NCBI GenBank assembly: GCA_002914805.1
Contig: JXTB01000108.1
Location: 948,863 to 1,012,862, forward strand
Reading direction: 5' to 3'
Length of the DNA stretch: 64,000 nucleotides
Source of the DNA: Parasponia andersonii
Taxonomy: Eukaryota > Streptophyta > Magnoliopsida > Rosales > Cannabaceae
Part shown: positions 49,350-60,114 of the stretch, piece by piece
How the letters are laid out: each line of letters opens with the position of its first letter
Numbering within the stretch: position 1 is the stretch's first letter
Program-made: the position numbers and the translations under genes
The notes under the pieces: model-generated
What the model was told of the DNA's origin: nothing
Seen by the model: only the letters and a program-made list of their open reading frames with translations
Database searches by the model: none

Positions 49350-50017
49350 ATCTTCATGTTATCTTCAATAGCCTATTGTATCTTCTTCATTAATATTCAA
49401 TAATACTTCTTCGGCTATTACTTCAACTCATTTTCGATCGTCTTTTATAGTTTTATGGCAGTTGTCGGACACCATAAAACTCGGGGGGCAGTGGGATCAA
49501 AATATTATCTCCTACTTATTTCCTAAGGGACTATGCAAATGTACAGTTAGAGGAGACAAGAGTTTTAGATCGTTGAAGTATCTGAATCTCCTTAAAATCC
49601 TAGGATTTTCTCCTCGCTTCATGCCTCAGCATGTCGTATTACGCAATTTCCCTCCTTGAACAGAAAAGTAACTAAGCAAAACGTTCATTGTTCGAAGTGA
49701 TATATTACTATATCCTATTTTGACATGGAACTTTTGAAACACAGTTAGAGTTTGCATCACTCGTATTGACTGTTTTCTTAAGCGACCTAACCTATCCTAA
49801 CGCTTAAAACTCGTTTTAAGTTAGTCGGATTCAAATCGCTAAAAGCGTACTGATCAATCACCTATGATTGACTACTTAGTTAAAAATACTGTTGTTTCTT
49901 TTCATTATTTTGCAGGAGCATATAAGGAAAAATGATATTTATTAAAAGAGTCATCCATACATAAACAGAAAAGAAGGGGGACAAAGCCCGCATTATTCAA
50001 AGAAAAAAAAATAAAAT
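49350..50017 (+). other. Region between integrase and antisense gene, with polypurine-like tract
   Basis: Non-coding. ACTCGGGGGGCAGTGGGA (about 49480-49497) resembles the tract before the 3' LTR (CTGGGGGGCA). It could be an internal (central) polypurine tract or the former 3' tract from before the accessory region was gained. Confidence 0.45.
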
Positions 50018-52172
50018 TCATGTGGAAGGGCTCGCGCCGCCATCCCCAGCCTTGGTGGTATCCTCTTTCCAGCACTGTACAAGTTCGACTATATCCTCGC
50101 CAAGGATGGAGAAGTCAAAATCCAGATGCTCGCAGAAAATGTTGAAGATGATAGTCGACGAGGCGATATCACTAGCTTTATCTTCGAGTTCTTTGATCTT
50201 GGTCGCCTTGAACTCCTCGATAGCTTTGTGAACTGCCTCGGTGGTTGCTTCCCTCATACGATCCGGATGCTCAGAAATGACTTTCTCGAGCTCTTTGACT
50301 TTCTCCTCGAGATTCTCCTTGGTGAGTCTCTCCTTGGCAGGTCCTCGAGCATCTGCTACTTTTCCAAATTGAAGGCCGTTCTCTCCTCCTCCCGAGCCTT
50401 TTCCGAGTTCTCGAACGCTTGTGTTATCTCTTCAATTTTCTCAGCCTTCTCCAAGCATTCGAGAACCGGGTCGTGCATCAGGACAGTAGCAGCCGCAGTC
50501 TAAATAAAAAAAATATATATAAATCTCTAATTGTTAACACAAAAGAATACACACGAAGAAAAGATAGAAAAGCTTACATTGGCCAGCATCCTCATTGCAG
50601 ATCCGAAAGCGACCTTGGCAGAACGTCGCTTCATCCGCTCCCAACCTTCCTCAGATGTGAAGCGATCAATAAAGGCTGTGCTCATACCAGCCTTCTCTGG
50701 TAATTGGTTGAGGAGTGCGAAGAGCTCATCACCCTTATCTACCAAGGTCGGTTCTGAAGAAGTGGCAGCCTCAGTGGGGGGTTCAGGATGACTCACTGGC
50801 TGAGATGGTTGTGGTGGAGGCGAGCTTGCTGGGAAGTCCTCGAAGGCAACTTTTCTCTTCTTCGAGCGGTCGACCTTCTCCTTCCCTTTTGATGGCAGGG
50901 TACTCTCGGGTGTCTTGGTTTTTGCCATGGACCCGAGAGTTGAAGGTGGTGCTCGCAAGCCGCTACCAATGACCATCTCTGTACAGATATGTAAGTAAGC
51001 GAGGAAATATAGTATAAGGGTAATTAGAATAAGCGTGTAATTACCTTCTTCTTGTGGAGCTGGTTGAGGAGCTGGTGGTGACACTGTCTCTGGAGATGAA
51101 GGTTCTGAGCGTGGAGGTGTGGCTGGTGTTTTTCGTTTTCTAATCCTTGAAGACGAGGCACCTAAATCCGTCCTTTTCCTTGGCTTCTTCTTCGAGCTCG
51201 ATGGCTTAGATGAGAGAACCGGGGGGTCTGGGAATGTGGCACCCTTCGGAAGCAGACCGCAAGCGACCAGGTTATTCGAAGTACCTAGTACCTTCCAATT
51301 AAATTCCTCAATTGGAAGGTCGTTGATTTTATATGCCCTTGCGAACTGTTCCTTGGAGAGTCCGGGTCGATCCCTATTATCTGCGATGACATTCGAATGC
51401 GATCAGTATAAGAGTAAACATAGAAACAAGGCGATAAATTGGAAGACTACCTACCGGGATTCTGAAAAAAGCCGTTAGCTGCATAGTCAAAATGGAAAAA
51501 TGGATTTTTCCATTTTCCCATATTGTTGCGAACCCCGTAGATCGTTTTTATTGCCTGGTTCGACCATTTGCTCGCATAGAAGAAGCCGAAATCTGACGGA
51601 TTTGATTTCACTTGGTAGAACCAAGCGAATTCTTCAGATGAAGGGGTTTCTAAACCTAGTTTATGGTACAGTATATACAAACCTACCATATATCTATAGG
51701 TATTAGGGGTCAATTGAAAAGGGACGACCCCATAGTAATCAATAATTGATTTTATATACGGATGGAGTAGGAGATGCACGCCACACTTGAGGACTGCCTC
51801 AGAAAAAGAAGCGAGTCCATGTGGGGGAGTGTGTGGTCGGTTAAATTCTATTGGTAGACAAAGGGGTATGGCGATCTTATAGCTGCTCGCAATTTTGCTG
51901 AGTTTGTTCGATGTGCAGCTCGTCCTTATATTGGTACATGACCAATTCCCTTCTACGTATTGGTAGCCAGATGAAAATGTAGGGGCATCCCTGATATGTC
52001 TGGGCCACTGATCCTGGAGGAGATCGCCTATTCGAGGACTACTCTGTCTGGCCCCTGTTATTTCTATCTCGGGTTTTGGCTCGAGATAGTCTTCAAGGTT
52101 AATGGAGCTAACACTTGAGTTAGATTCTCCAGAAAACGTATTTCCTTCCCTAAATTCCTCACTACTAGTCAT
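50018..52172 (-). pseudogene. Antisense accessory gene of the retrotransposon (Transposase_28-like), one frameshift
   Basis: Minus-strand coding exons: 52172-51455, 51380-51045, 50978-50578 and 50499-50018, joined by GT..AG introns with matching phases (1, 1, 0). The total is about 645 codons. Exon 1 carries a globular domain (ASFSEAVLKCGVHLLLHPYI, YYGVVPFQLTPNTYRYMVGL, EEFAWFYQVK) resembling the plant 'putative gypsy type transposon' domain (Transposase_28). Exons 2-3 are Ser/Pro/Lys-rich with basic runs (KKKPRKR, RSKKRK) that could be nuclear signals. Exon 4 is Glu/Lys-rich and probably coiled coil. A single missing base near 50356-50364 breaks exon 4; otherwise the frames are intact. Some Tat elements are known to carry antisense extra genes here (Grande gene23). 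The molecular function is unknown. Confidence 0.75.
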
Positions 52173-52722
52173 CTGAAAAGAAATACGCATGGATTCAGGC
52201 ATCGAGGATTCTCACTATGCCAGCACTTTGGGTATTCATCCTAGGATTGTACTAACAAGCAAGCTCATTCCTAAGAGGTCTACGGATCAGAAAATAAATG
52301 TTCGAGCAGTTCATCAGAAAATAAATGTTCGAGCAGTTCGTTGGGAAATAAAATAGGGTATCAGACCCTAGAAATTCTTTTCACAGGTTTGTTTCTGGTT
52401 ATTATCTAGTAATTCTACCCTACGGACTGAAAAAGGGGGAATAAATAAAAAAAAAATTCTCATTTCCCTTCAGTGGGATGAGTTTTTATTCCTAAGGATT
52501 GAAATTACTTTTTCAAGAACAGAAGAAATAACAGAAGAAATGAACTGACCTCTCTTCAGAAGCGGAGGATTTGAGATGGTTTGAACTTCGCCGGAGAAGA
52601 AACTGTGATTGTGCGAGCTGGAGGATGAAACGGTGCTCTAGGGTTCTCTGAGGTTTCGATATTTTCTGAGAAGATAGAAACAGTAAAATAAAACAGGAAT
52701 AGACTGGTTTTTGATATTTATA
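52173..52722 (-). promoter_or_regulatory. Own promoter, leader exon and leader intron of the antisense gene
   Basis: TATAAATA on the minus strand at 52722-52715. About 30 bp downstream begins a plant-like leader with AACCCTAG. It has a donor AGAGAG/GTCAG (intron starts 52549) and an acceptor TTCTTTTCAG ending at 52173, immediately before the ATG at 52172. Inside the intron is a perfect 27-bp tandem duplication (52286-52312 and 52313-52339). Transcription would run towards, and antisense to, the gag-pol RNA. Confidence 0.55.
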
Positions 52723-53040
52723 TTCCAAGCATCGTTAAATCACAACCGTAGATCAAGGAATTTGATTTTTTAAATCCGAAGGCCGAAGTTTATTTGAAAA
52801 GATTTGGTTTTGAAAGAAGGACGGTTGATATCATTAGACTTTCTCAAATTCTGCTCTTTCTCAGAAAAGGCTACACGTGTTTCGTTCCGTCAGAAAAAGA
52901 TACGCGTGATCTTGAGAGATGGGATTTGAAATCTAGCGACTCTTCGACTCTTCAGAGACCTCAAGTTTAGGTCATGACATCGCATTTTTAAGGTCGCACA
53001 GTAATTGGAAGCTCCATTTTGTCCTAAAGATCTAATGGAG

Positions 53041-53052
53041 CTGGGGGGCAAT
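53041..53052 (+). other. 3' polypurine tract
   Basis: CTGGGGGGCAAT just before the 3' LTR is the expected plus-strand primer tract. Confidence 0.7.
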
Positions 53053-53731
53053 TATTGTGCGGTCTAAAATCCTAAGGTCGCATAAGGGTTGAGTTCGACC
53101 TCCTCCATGTTGGATATGTGCGACCTCATCCGCTTAGGTTATATGCGACCTCCTCTGTGTAGTCGTTTGACCTCTTTTGCATAAGTATGTGCGACATTCT
53201 CTGTATAAGTTGTGGGTGACCTCTTCCGCAAGAAAAGGGAAACAAGTCTATGCTTCGTCAAACAGGAAACCTACAAGGAAAGGGAAACAGGAGTCCTCTA
53301 TTTTATGATCAACCAGTTACCCGTTTTGAGTGGTTATCCAATTATGTTGTTACTTAAATTGTGTTACCCGATTATATAGTTACCCGTTTTCACAATTAGG
53401 AACATTGGGTTACCTTTACCTATATAAAGGGGACTCAATGTTCCAAAGGGAGAGTTTTTGAGTATTCCAATTGCTTTTCAGATTTCTAATTTCCAGACTT
53501 CAGAATTCCGACTCCCAATTTGAGAGGAATTTCCAGATGAGATATTGTAACTTTGAGCGCTTGTAATTCTCTATAAAATAGTGAAAAACAGTGGACGTAA
53601 GCTCATCTTTTTCGGGGCTGAACCACTATAAAATCCTCTCTCTTTATCTGCTTTGATTAATAACCTAAATTACACAAGCCGCATCTCTTAATATTTTCTA
53701 AATTTTATTGTTGATAAAACCTCCATCAACA
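53053..53731 (+). repeat. 3' LTR (679 bp)
   Basis: Same length as the 5' LTR. Begins TATTGTGCGG, where the 5' copy has TGTTGTGCGG, so its first dinucleotide has mutated. Ends ..CATCAACA followed by the AAGTG duplication (53732-53736). Confidence 0.93.
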
Positions 53732-53829
53732 AAGTGTATTCATCCACCTCTAAACAAATTTAAGGTTTAAGTGTACCAAGTCCAAATTCATCTCTTTTCC
53801 CGAAAGGACTTTAGTTATTCCTGGATCGC

Positions 53830-55030
53830 TGATGAGTGAGTTATTTACGGATAAACTAAATACCTTTTACTTTCAAATAATTTTGTATTTTCAAGTATTT
53901 TTGTTAGTTTAATGTATTTTTGCGTATTTTTGTAGAATTCATGAATAATTGAGAAACTATATGATTTTGGCAAAAAATAAAAATTTCAAAGCATTTTAGA
54001 TCAAGTCAGGACTCAATAAGGTAAGTTGACGTGAGCATGGTGCAAAACAGAGCAAAATCGGGTGAAAACCCACCCACCTCTAGCAGAGTTGCGCCATCAA
54101 ACCAGAAATGGTGCAACTATTAGCCATTGCAATTATTAGCCATTGCACAACTATGCAATGAGAGTTCCATTGTTGCGTCAATTCTAGCTGAATGCTCAGA
54201 TTTGCTTAATTTTTCTTGATCCAATGGCCAAATTCTTAGAGAGATAAAGCTTAGAGTAGAGATTTTTAAAGAATTCTTAGGAGAGATTTTTAAAGATTTG
54301 AAAACTTAAAGCTCATCTCTACAACCATTTTTCTTTTTATTTCTCCCCACCCTAATCTCTATAGAACTTTTTATTTGGCATATTTTGTATAATGTTTTCA
54401 TTTATGGGTTTCTTATCAAGATTAACCATGGATTATTATGTTTGGTTAGAATTTCTATGCTAGTATTTGATGTGCCCTTGTTACACCTGTTTGATTATTT
54501 TGTTTATTGTTAGTCTATTTTCTATCTTCATTTCATTTATATTTTATTTGGCTAATGAATTAGTTGAACTTAAGTTGTGAATTTGATAATCAGGAAAGAT
54601 TGATTTCATAATCCGGAATTAAGAAACAAAATTTAAATTATGGTGAGATCGAGAGGAGATCAACCTAGATAATCACTTTGAGAGTTTAGAGTATTGTGAG
54701 ACTAGGAGAAGTGCAATATCTTGACTTCCACTTAAAGACTTAAACTTAATGAAGGCTTAAATAATTAAGTAAGATAGAGATATCTTTGACGCCTATCAAT
54801 ATCTTGACTTCCACTTAAAGGCTTAAACTTAATGAATGCTTAAATAATTAGATAAGGTATTTAAGCTTTCATTTGACTCTCATAAAAGATGATGATATTA
54901 GATTAAGTGCTTTGATTTGATGAACTTACGAGTAATTAGATGAATTCAAGTTCATAGTATATTCACGCATAGTGTCCATATTTTACTAATATATTCACAC
55001 TTTTACATTTGGTTTTTATTTAATTTTAAA
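53830..55030 (+). mobile_element. Athila-like LTR fragment
   Basis: TGATGAGTGAGTTATTTACG followed by T-rich GTATTTTTG and TTAGTTTAATGTATTTTTGC motifs resembles the start of Athila-type LTRs (TGATGAGCGGATA..). The later part has a GAGATCGAGAGGAGATCAAC segment typical of such LTRs. A segment of about 62 bp (TATCTTGACTTCCACTTAAA..) is repeated at about 54717 and 54800. The right end and target duplication were not found, and no coding part is attached. Confidence 0.4.
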
Positions 55031-55799
55031 TTCATTTAATTTGGATCCCTAAATAAAGTTAAGTTTAATTAAAAAAAATAATTAATAAAATAATTTGAAG
55101 AATAATAAAATAAAATTATGCTAAATGCAAAATAATTTAATAAATAGTTTAATTGATAAAATAATTTAATAAAATAATAATTTAATTGATAAACTGCAAC
55201 CAAACAAACCCTTAGAGTAATATAAAATGTTAATATAGAAAAGTAAAATTTATTTGTAAAAGTAGAACTAAATTATAGACAAGGAAAAACATGATTTCCT
55301 AGTAAGTACATTTTGTTTTTAAATCCTTAACAATTTTCCTTTTCAAAATAGAATTACAATAATAAAAAAATAAATACTATAAAAATCACATATAATATAT
55401 CTATATAGTTTGACGAATCCTCTTACGGGAAAAAAATTATTTCAATAACTTTATAATAACATAATAATTTTATAATGCTATTAATAACAATCTATTTCTA
55501 TTATTGCTTCTTTCCTTGTCCTCCTTGATACTAAGACCTCCATCTTTCTCTTTGCCAATTAAGGTAGCAAAGTTCTTCATCAGGAATTATATGTGATAAC
55601 TTTTTTTATACATATTATAAATATATGATATACGTAGATAAATATATTTGAATAAATGTGTATATATATAATAATAATTTGGCTCAGATATGTTAGGGTA
55701 TTATCAATATTGGCAAATTTCGAAGATAATTTATTTCTAAATGCCTATCTAGCCACCTAAAAAATCATTTCTCCCTCGTGCAAGAAAAACAATTTTTGA
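55031..55799. other. AT-rich spacer
   Basis: Very A/T-rich with TAAAATAATTTAAT-type repeats near 55080-55190. No gene recognised. Confidence 0.5.
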
Positions 55800-57662
55800 C
55801 AATTAGATAAACATATAGAAATGTATTAATATGGAACAAAATTTGCCATATATATTATAATAGTCAAATAACAGAAAAAAGATAATAAGAGAATAGCCTA
55901 AAACCACCCAAAAACTACTATCAGGTGAATAATGACTAAAACAAAGAAGAATGAAGAGGAAAATGAAAACAATTTTAAAAGAAAAGGATGTGAAAGACTT
56001 TAGGCATAGTTTTAAGGGGGAAAAAAAAATAGGAGAAAGGAAATACAGAAAAGTTGGGAGAGATAGAAAAGGACCAAGGGAATCACAAAAATGCATTTGC
56101 TGGAAAAAATTCGTTAATTGAATGCAACAGTAAAGAGTAATTTTAATCAGAGCAAAAACAATTAGAATAAAAAGATAAAATCACAATGTTCAAACATAAA
56201 TCTAAAAAAGAATTTTAAAGCTAAAATCTTAATAAAACTACTAACAAAGCTCTAACCTGACAACTAATTCCCAGAATATTTTTGGAACAAAAGGTGTAAA
56301 ACTGCCCCTTAACAATAAACCAGATTTCTTATAGAATGACTAAAGACATTATACACAACAATTTGTAAGCAGCTAGTGTATTACTCTATATGATCAAAGA
56401 ATAAATACTCATCATTGCCAAATATATACAGAGTTACAAAATATGATGGCAAAGGAAATTAAAACTAAACTAAGTTAAAAAAAAAAAGGAAAATAAAGAA
56501 AAAGGAAGTTTGAGTGAAAGGAATTAAGAAAAGAGAACACATAATTGGCAAACAAAAAGAAAAAAAAAGTGAAAAAAATAAAATGATTCACTAAAAGGAC
56601 ATAGAAAAAAAAAAGATGTGAAATACAGAAGCATTAAAAGAACTATAACAACATTTTTCAGCATTCAACGTAGACATAAAGAGACAAATATTTACACACA
56701 ATTAGTGCAAGTCAAACAATACAGAATAATTAAAGGCAAAATAAAATATAAGTGAACCCAAATATAAAAGAATTTAATGAAATATTCCAACAACACGCAA
56801 TATTCAAGACAACGATAATGAAATAAATGCATCGATAGCATATTAATAACACAGAAAATAGACATTAATTAACAACAGAACAAAATACAGACATAACTAA
56901 AAGAAGAAAAATAGATATAAAGGCAGATGAAGACAATATAAAATATATATATAATATCTGAAGTGCTTCCAAAAAGAGCCCTCGCAACCAAGTTTCAGGA
57001 AAATACAGATTATCCACAGACCACAGAACATGGCAAAACAACAACAAAAATAGTAAAGCAAGATCACAATAACTTCAGTGAGCTATGAAGAAGGAAGAAT
57101 GTCAAGGGAAGTAGGATATGAAAAGTACTAAAACACGTATATAACCAAATAAGAGTGAGGTATATGTAACAGACAATAAATTCAAACTAAACAGCCAAAT
57201 AGGTGGCAGCACCCCAAACAAACCTATAATTAAAAAAATATTTAAAAAGAAGAAGTCAGAAACTTGGTGAGCACGAATAGCTAAAGTAAACAAACAGTAA
57301 AAAAAGAGTATTACCTGACTATATCCAATAAATTTTAAAAATATATTTTAGAAATGAAATTCCCTCATTTTCCTACTCTACTTTTAATTTTTTCCTATAT
57401 ATTCCATCCTTTTTTTCTTAATTTAAATAAAACGGCAAAAATAAAACAACATTAATTAAATTTTGAAAACAGCAATGCGAATAGACAGAACATTAATAAC
57501 AAAAACAGAGGTCATCATTAACATACAAAAAAATCTAAATCGTGTAATATATCCCAAGGAGAGCAAAAAAAAAAAACCCGAGAATCATCTAGAAAACTCT
57601 GTAGAAACTCAAAGATATAAAACCAACATATCCACATATTACTATACACACATACACGTACT

Positions 57663-57695
<33 letters not shown>

Positions 57696-58920
57696 TAATC
57701 ATGATTATGGCAAAAAATAAAATGATAAGAATACCAAGATATTTTGAAAGAAGAAGATCCGACCAAGGTAATATAAAAATGGAGCCCAATCTCTAAAAAG
57801 ATCCAAAACCCATGACAAAAAGCCCATAATCGCGGATTAAAGCAAAAAAAAAAAAAAAAAAGGAAAACATTTCACATTCCACATTTAAGAATGGTGAACC
57901 TGCACACCACCTGCACAGTGGAAAATGGGGCAGTAAGCTATATTTATTAAGTGGCTAGTCTATGCGGAAACATAACTTTGTCCCAAGCAAGCAGAAGGCA
58001 AGAATCAGAAGAAATTGGAAAGAAAGAAAACGAACCATAGGAATAGCTAGAGTAATCAGTACTCATTGTCATAGTGCTGCTCTCCATTATGCACGTCATA
58101 TTCACGCTTTTTATNTAAAAATGCAAGGAAGAGAGAAGAAAAAAAAAAAAAAAAAACCAGATGATAGCCCAAAAATAAACCCAAGAAGCAAAAACAGTAA
58201 ATCAGCCCTAAAAAAACTCATCAAAAATTTTCGGAACAATACAAATCAAAAAAACAACAAGCATTAAATATACCAAGAAAGCCAAAACTTCAATACACAA
58301 TAATAGATAATAAGGAAACAATAATAGGAAAAAATCAGAGAAAAATAAAGCTTTAAGGAGCGAAATTACCAGAAGAGAGAAAGTCCCCACACGGCTTAAA
58401 TCCATGCAACGAAATCTAGATGTACCACCCAATGATCAAAAAACAAAGGATAAAAAATTAAAAAAAAAAAACAAAAATTACAGCACACATAGGAAGAAGA
58501 AAATAAAACTCAAAAAGGAAAAAAAAAAAATACTTAAATAACAAAAATATAAAGAGAAGCCATAACCTAAATCGAATAAATAGAGAAAAGCAAAGGAAAA
58601 AGAAAAGAAAGATCGGAAGAAAAGTAAACAAAAAAGTGTGAAGAACTAAGGAAAGAAAGAGAGAGAAGAAGAAGCCAAAAATTCAAAGAAGAGAAGAAGA
58701 TAAATAGGAAAAAAAATACAACAGATTCGTATAAACACCCCACCATCATTAATACACCTAATCTCCTGAAAATACCAAAACTCCCCCCACCCAAAATCTA
58801 CTTAACTTCTAAGCCCGAGCGTAAAACCGTAAAACCACAATATTAAAATTCGAAAAATAAAAAAAAAATAAAAAATAAAAAACCAAATAACGAAATGACA
58901 AAAAAAAACTCATTACACTG
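55800..58920 (-). other. 3-kb strand-asymmetric block, A-rich on the plus strand
   Basis: By eye the plus strand is strongly A over T, while the sequence on both sides is not. The minus strand is therefore T-rich, like plant introns and leaders. Near 58800-58570 the minus strand has a CT-rich, leader-like stretch. Splice-like signals follow (TCTTCTG/GTAATT near 58370, CCACTGTGCAG/GTGGTG near 57920, TTATAG/GTTTG near 57220). No long reading frame exists in either strand; the hydrophobic minus-strand frames are explained by T-richness. It could be a non-coding transcript unit or a decayed element. Confidence 0.35.
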
Positions 58921-58972
58921 TTCATACAGTTCATTCTACAATGTTTTTCTTCGACTTTATATATATATAATA

Positions 58973-60114
58973 GGAATTTCTACAATACACCCCTATTTTT
59001 TTGGTGTACCCATTTCAAAGATTGTTATTGGATATGAACTAGAGATCACAATATTTATTGTGAAGTTCACTTCATTTGATATTACTCAATTAAGATTTTT
59101 TTTAAAAGAAAAACACAAAAGGAAAAAAGTACATTGCCGTAACAATAAAATCAACGGTTCATCTTCTTCCTTTAGCTCTCTCTCCTCTATATGTTTTCAG
59201 GGCTGAAAAATTCCACTGCGAAAATCACGAATCTACTGTCAAATCACGAATCCACTGTCAGCACTGAAGTAGCAAATTTATTTATTTAATTATTTTTTTA
59301 CTGAATCTCTTGAGACAATCTTATAGAAGAATGAAAGAATGAAAGAATGAAAAAATATATTGAGGGCATATCATTGGTGCCCATAAATAACATTTGGGTA
59401 TTTTGCTTTGACAGTAGATCTTTGGAGGAGGTTAAGATTTTTTCACAGCAGAATTTTAACAACAAATTTCTTTGCCTAGATCGTATAGTTCACAAACTTT
59501 CTCTTTAATTTTATTTTTTTTCAAAATATATTTTCTTCATTAGGGGATTTAATTTTTATTAAATTTTGGTATTTGAAAAAGTTAAAAATCGTATAATATC
59601 TTAATATTTATTTCCCCAAAATCAATATTCAAGTTCATTAATTTTGATTCATTAATCTAGATGTTTGAACATCATGTTTGAAATCTTTTAATATCCATCT
59701 ATTTTTTCTCCAGTCCCGAAACTCACTCCTTTATCATTTCCAGAGCTTTAAATTTCAAAATTTGTTGAGACCACAAAACATAGGAAGAAGAGGAAGCCCA
59801 AGCCAAAGTTTATTTGAGCAAATTCGGGATAAATGGTCTGCGAAACTCAGTTCTCAAAGAGTGAAGTTTTTCATGGCAAGAGGAATCGCTCAGGCAAGAA
59901 CAGGAGCAAGAAGAAGAAGAAGAAGCAGAAGAGAACAAAAAGGAGGGAGAAACTTTACTTCTTTTACATTAATAACAGATCATTTCCAATGCAATTTAGC
60001 AGTCGTAGAAGTGCGGCTTTATTCACCATTTGATCTACATCTAAAAGTGAGAAAAAGATGAGAAAATTTGTGTATTGATACACCCAAAAAGTAGTGGTGT
60101 ATTGTAGAAACCCC
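58973..60114. mobile_element. Mutator-like element (1142 bp, 9-bp TSD)
   Basis: Left end GGAATTTCTACAATACACCC; right end, reverse complemented, GGGGTTTCTACAATACACCA, followed inward by more shared bases (..GGTGTA). Flanks TATATAATA (58964-58972) and TGTATAATA (60115-60123) match 8/9 as a 9-bp duplication. There is no transposase. The interior is GC-richer than the surroundings from about 59710 to 60060, with an acceptor-like TTTTCTCCAG at its start and an open frame rich in Lys/Arg. Captured host sequence (Pack-MULE) is possible. Confidence 0.7.

Larger units (their letters stand above)
42714..53731 (+). mobile_element. Ty3/gypsy LTR retrotransposon, Tat lineage (11.0 kb)
   Basis: Order: 5' LTR, primer site, gag, protease, RT, RNase H, second RNase H, integrase, internal polypurine-like tract, antisense gene, polypurine tract, 3' LTR. 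RT before integrase makes it Ty3/gypsy. The second archaeal-type RNase H and the antisense accessory gene point to the Tat group, which has no chromodomain. Gag and pol share one frame apart from nonsense changes and a few frameshifts, so it cannot move on its own now. By my hand alignment the two LTRs differ at about 20 of 679 positions, mostly transitions, indicating a fairly recent insertion. It landed beside a CACTA relic. Confidence 0.93.

Noticed and set aside
55803-58794. Several hydrophobic minus-strand frames (55803, 56865, 57102, 58208, 58567)
   Set aside because: T-rich sequence gives Phe/Leu/Ile-rich translations; no conserved membrane-protein pattern.
59678-60061. 127-codon frame as a host gene
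   Set aside because: Lies wholly inside the Mutator-like element and has only low-complexity Arg/Lys composition.
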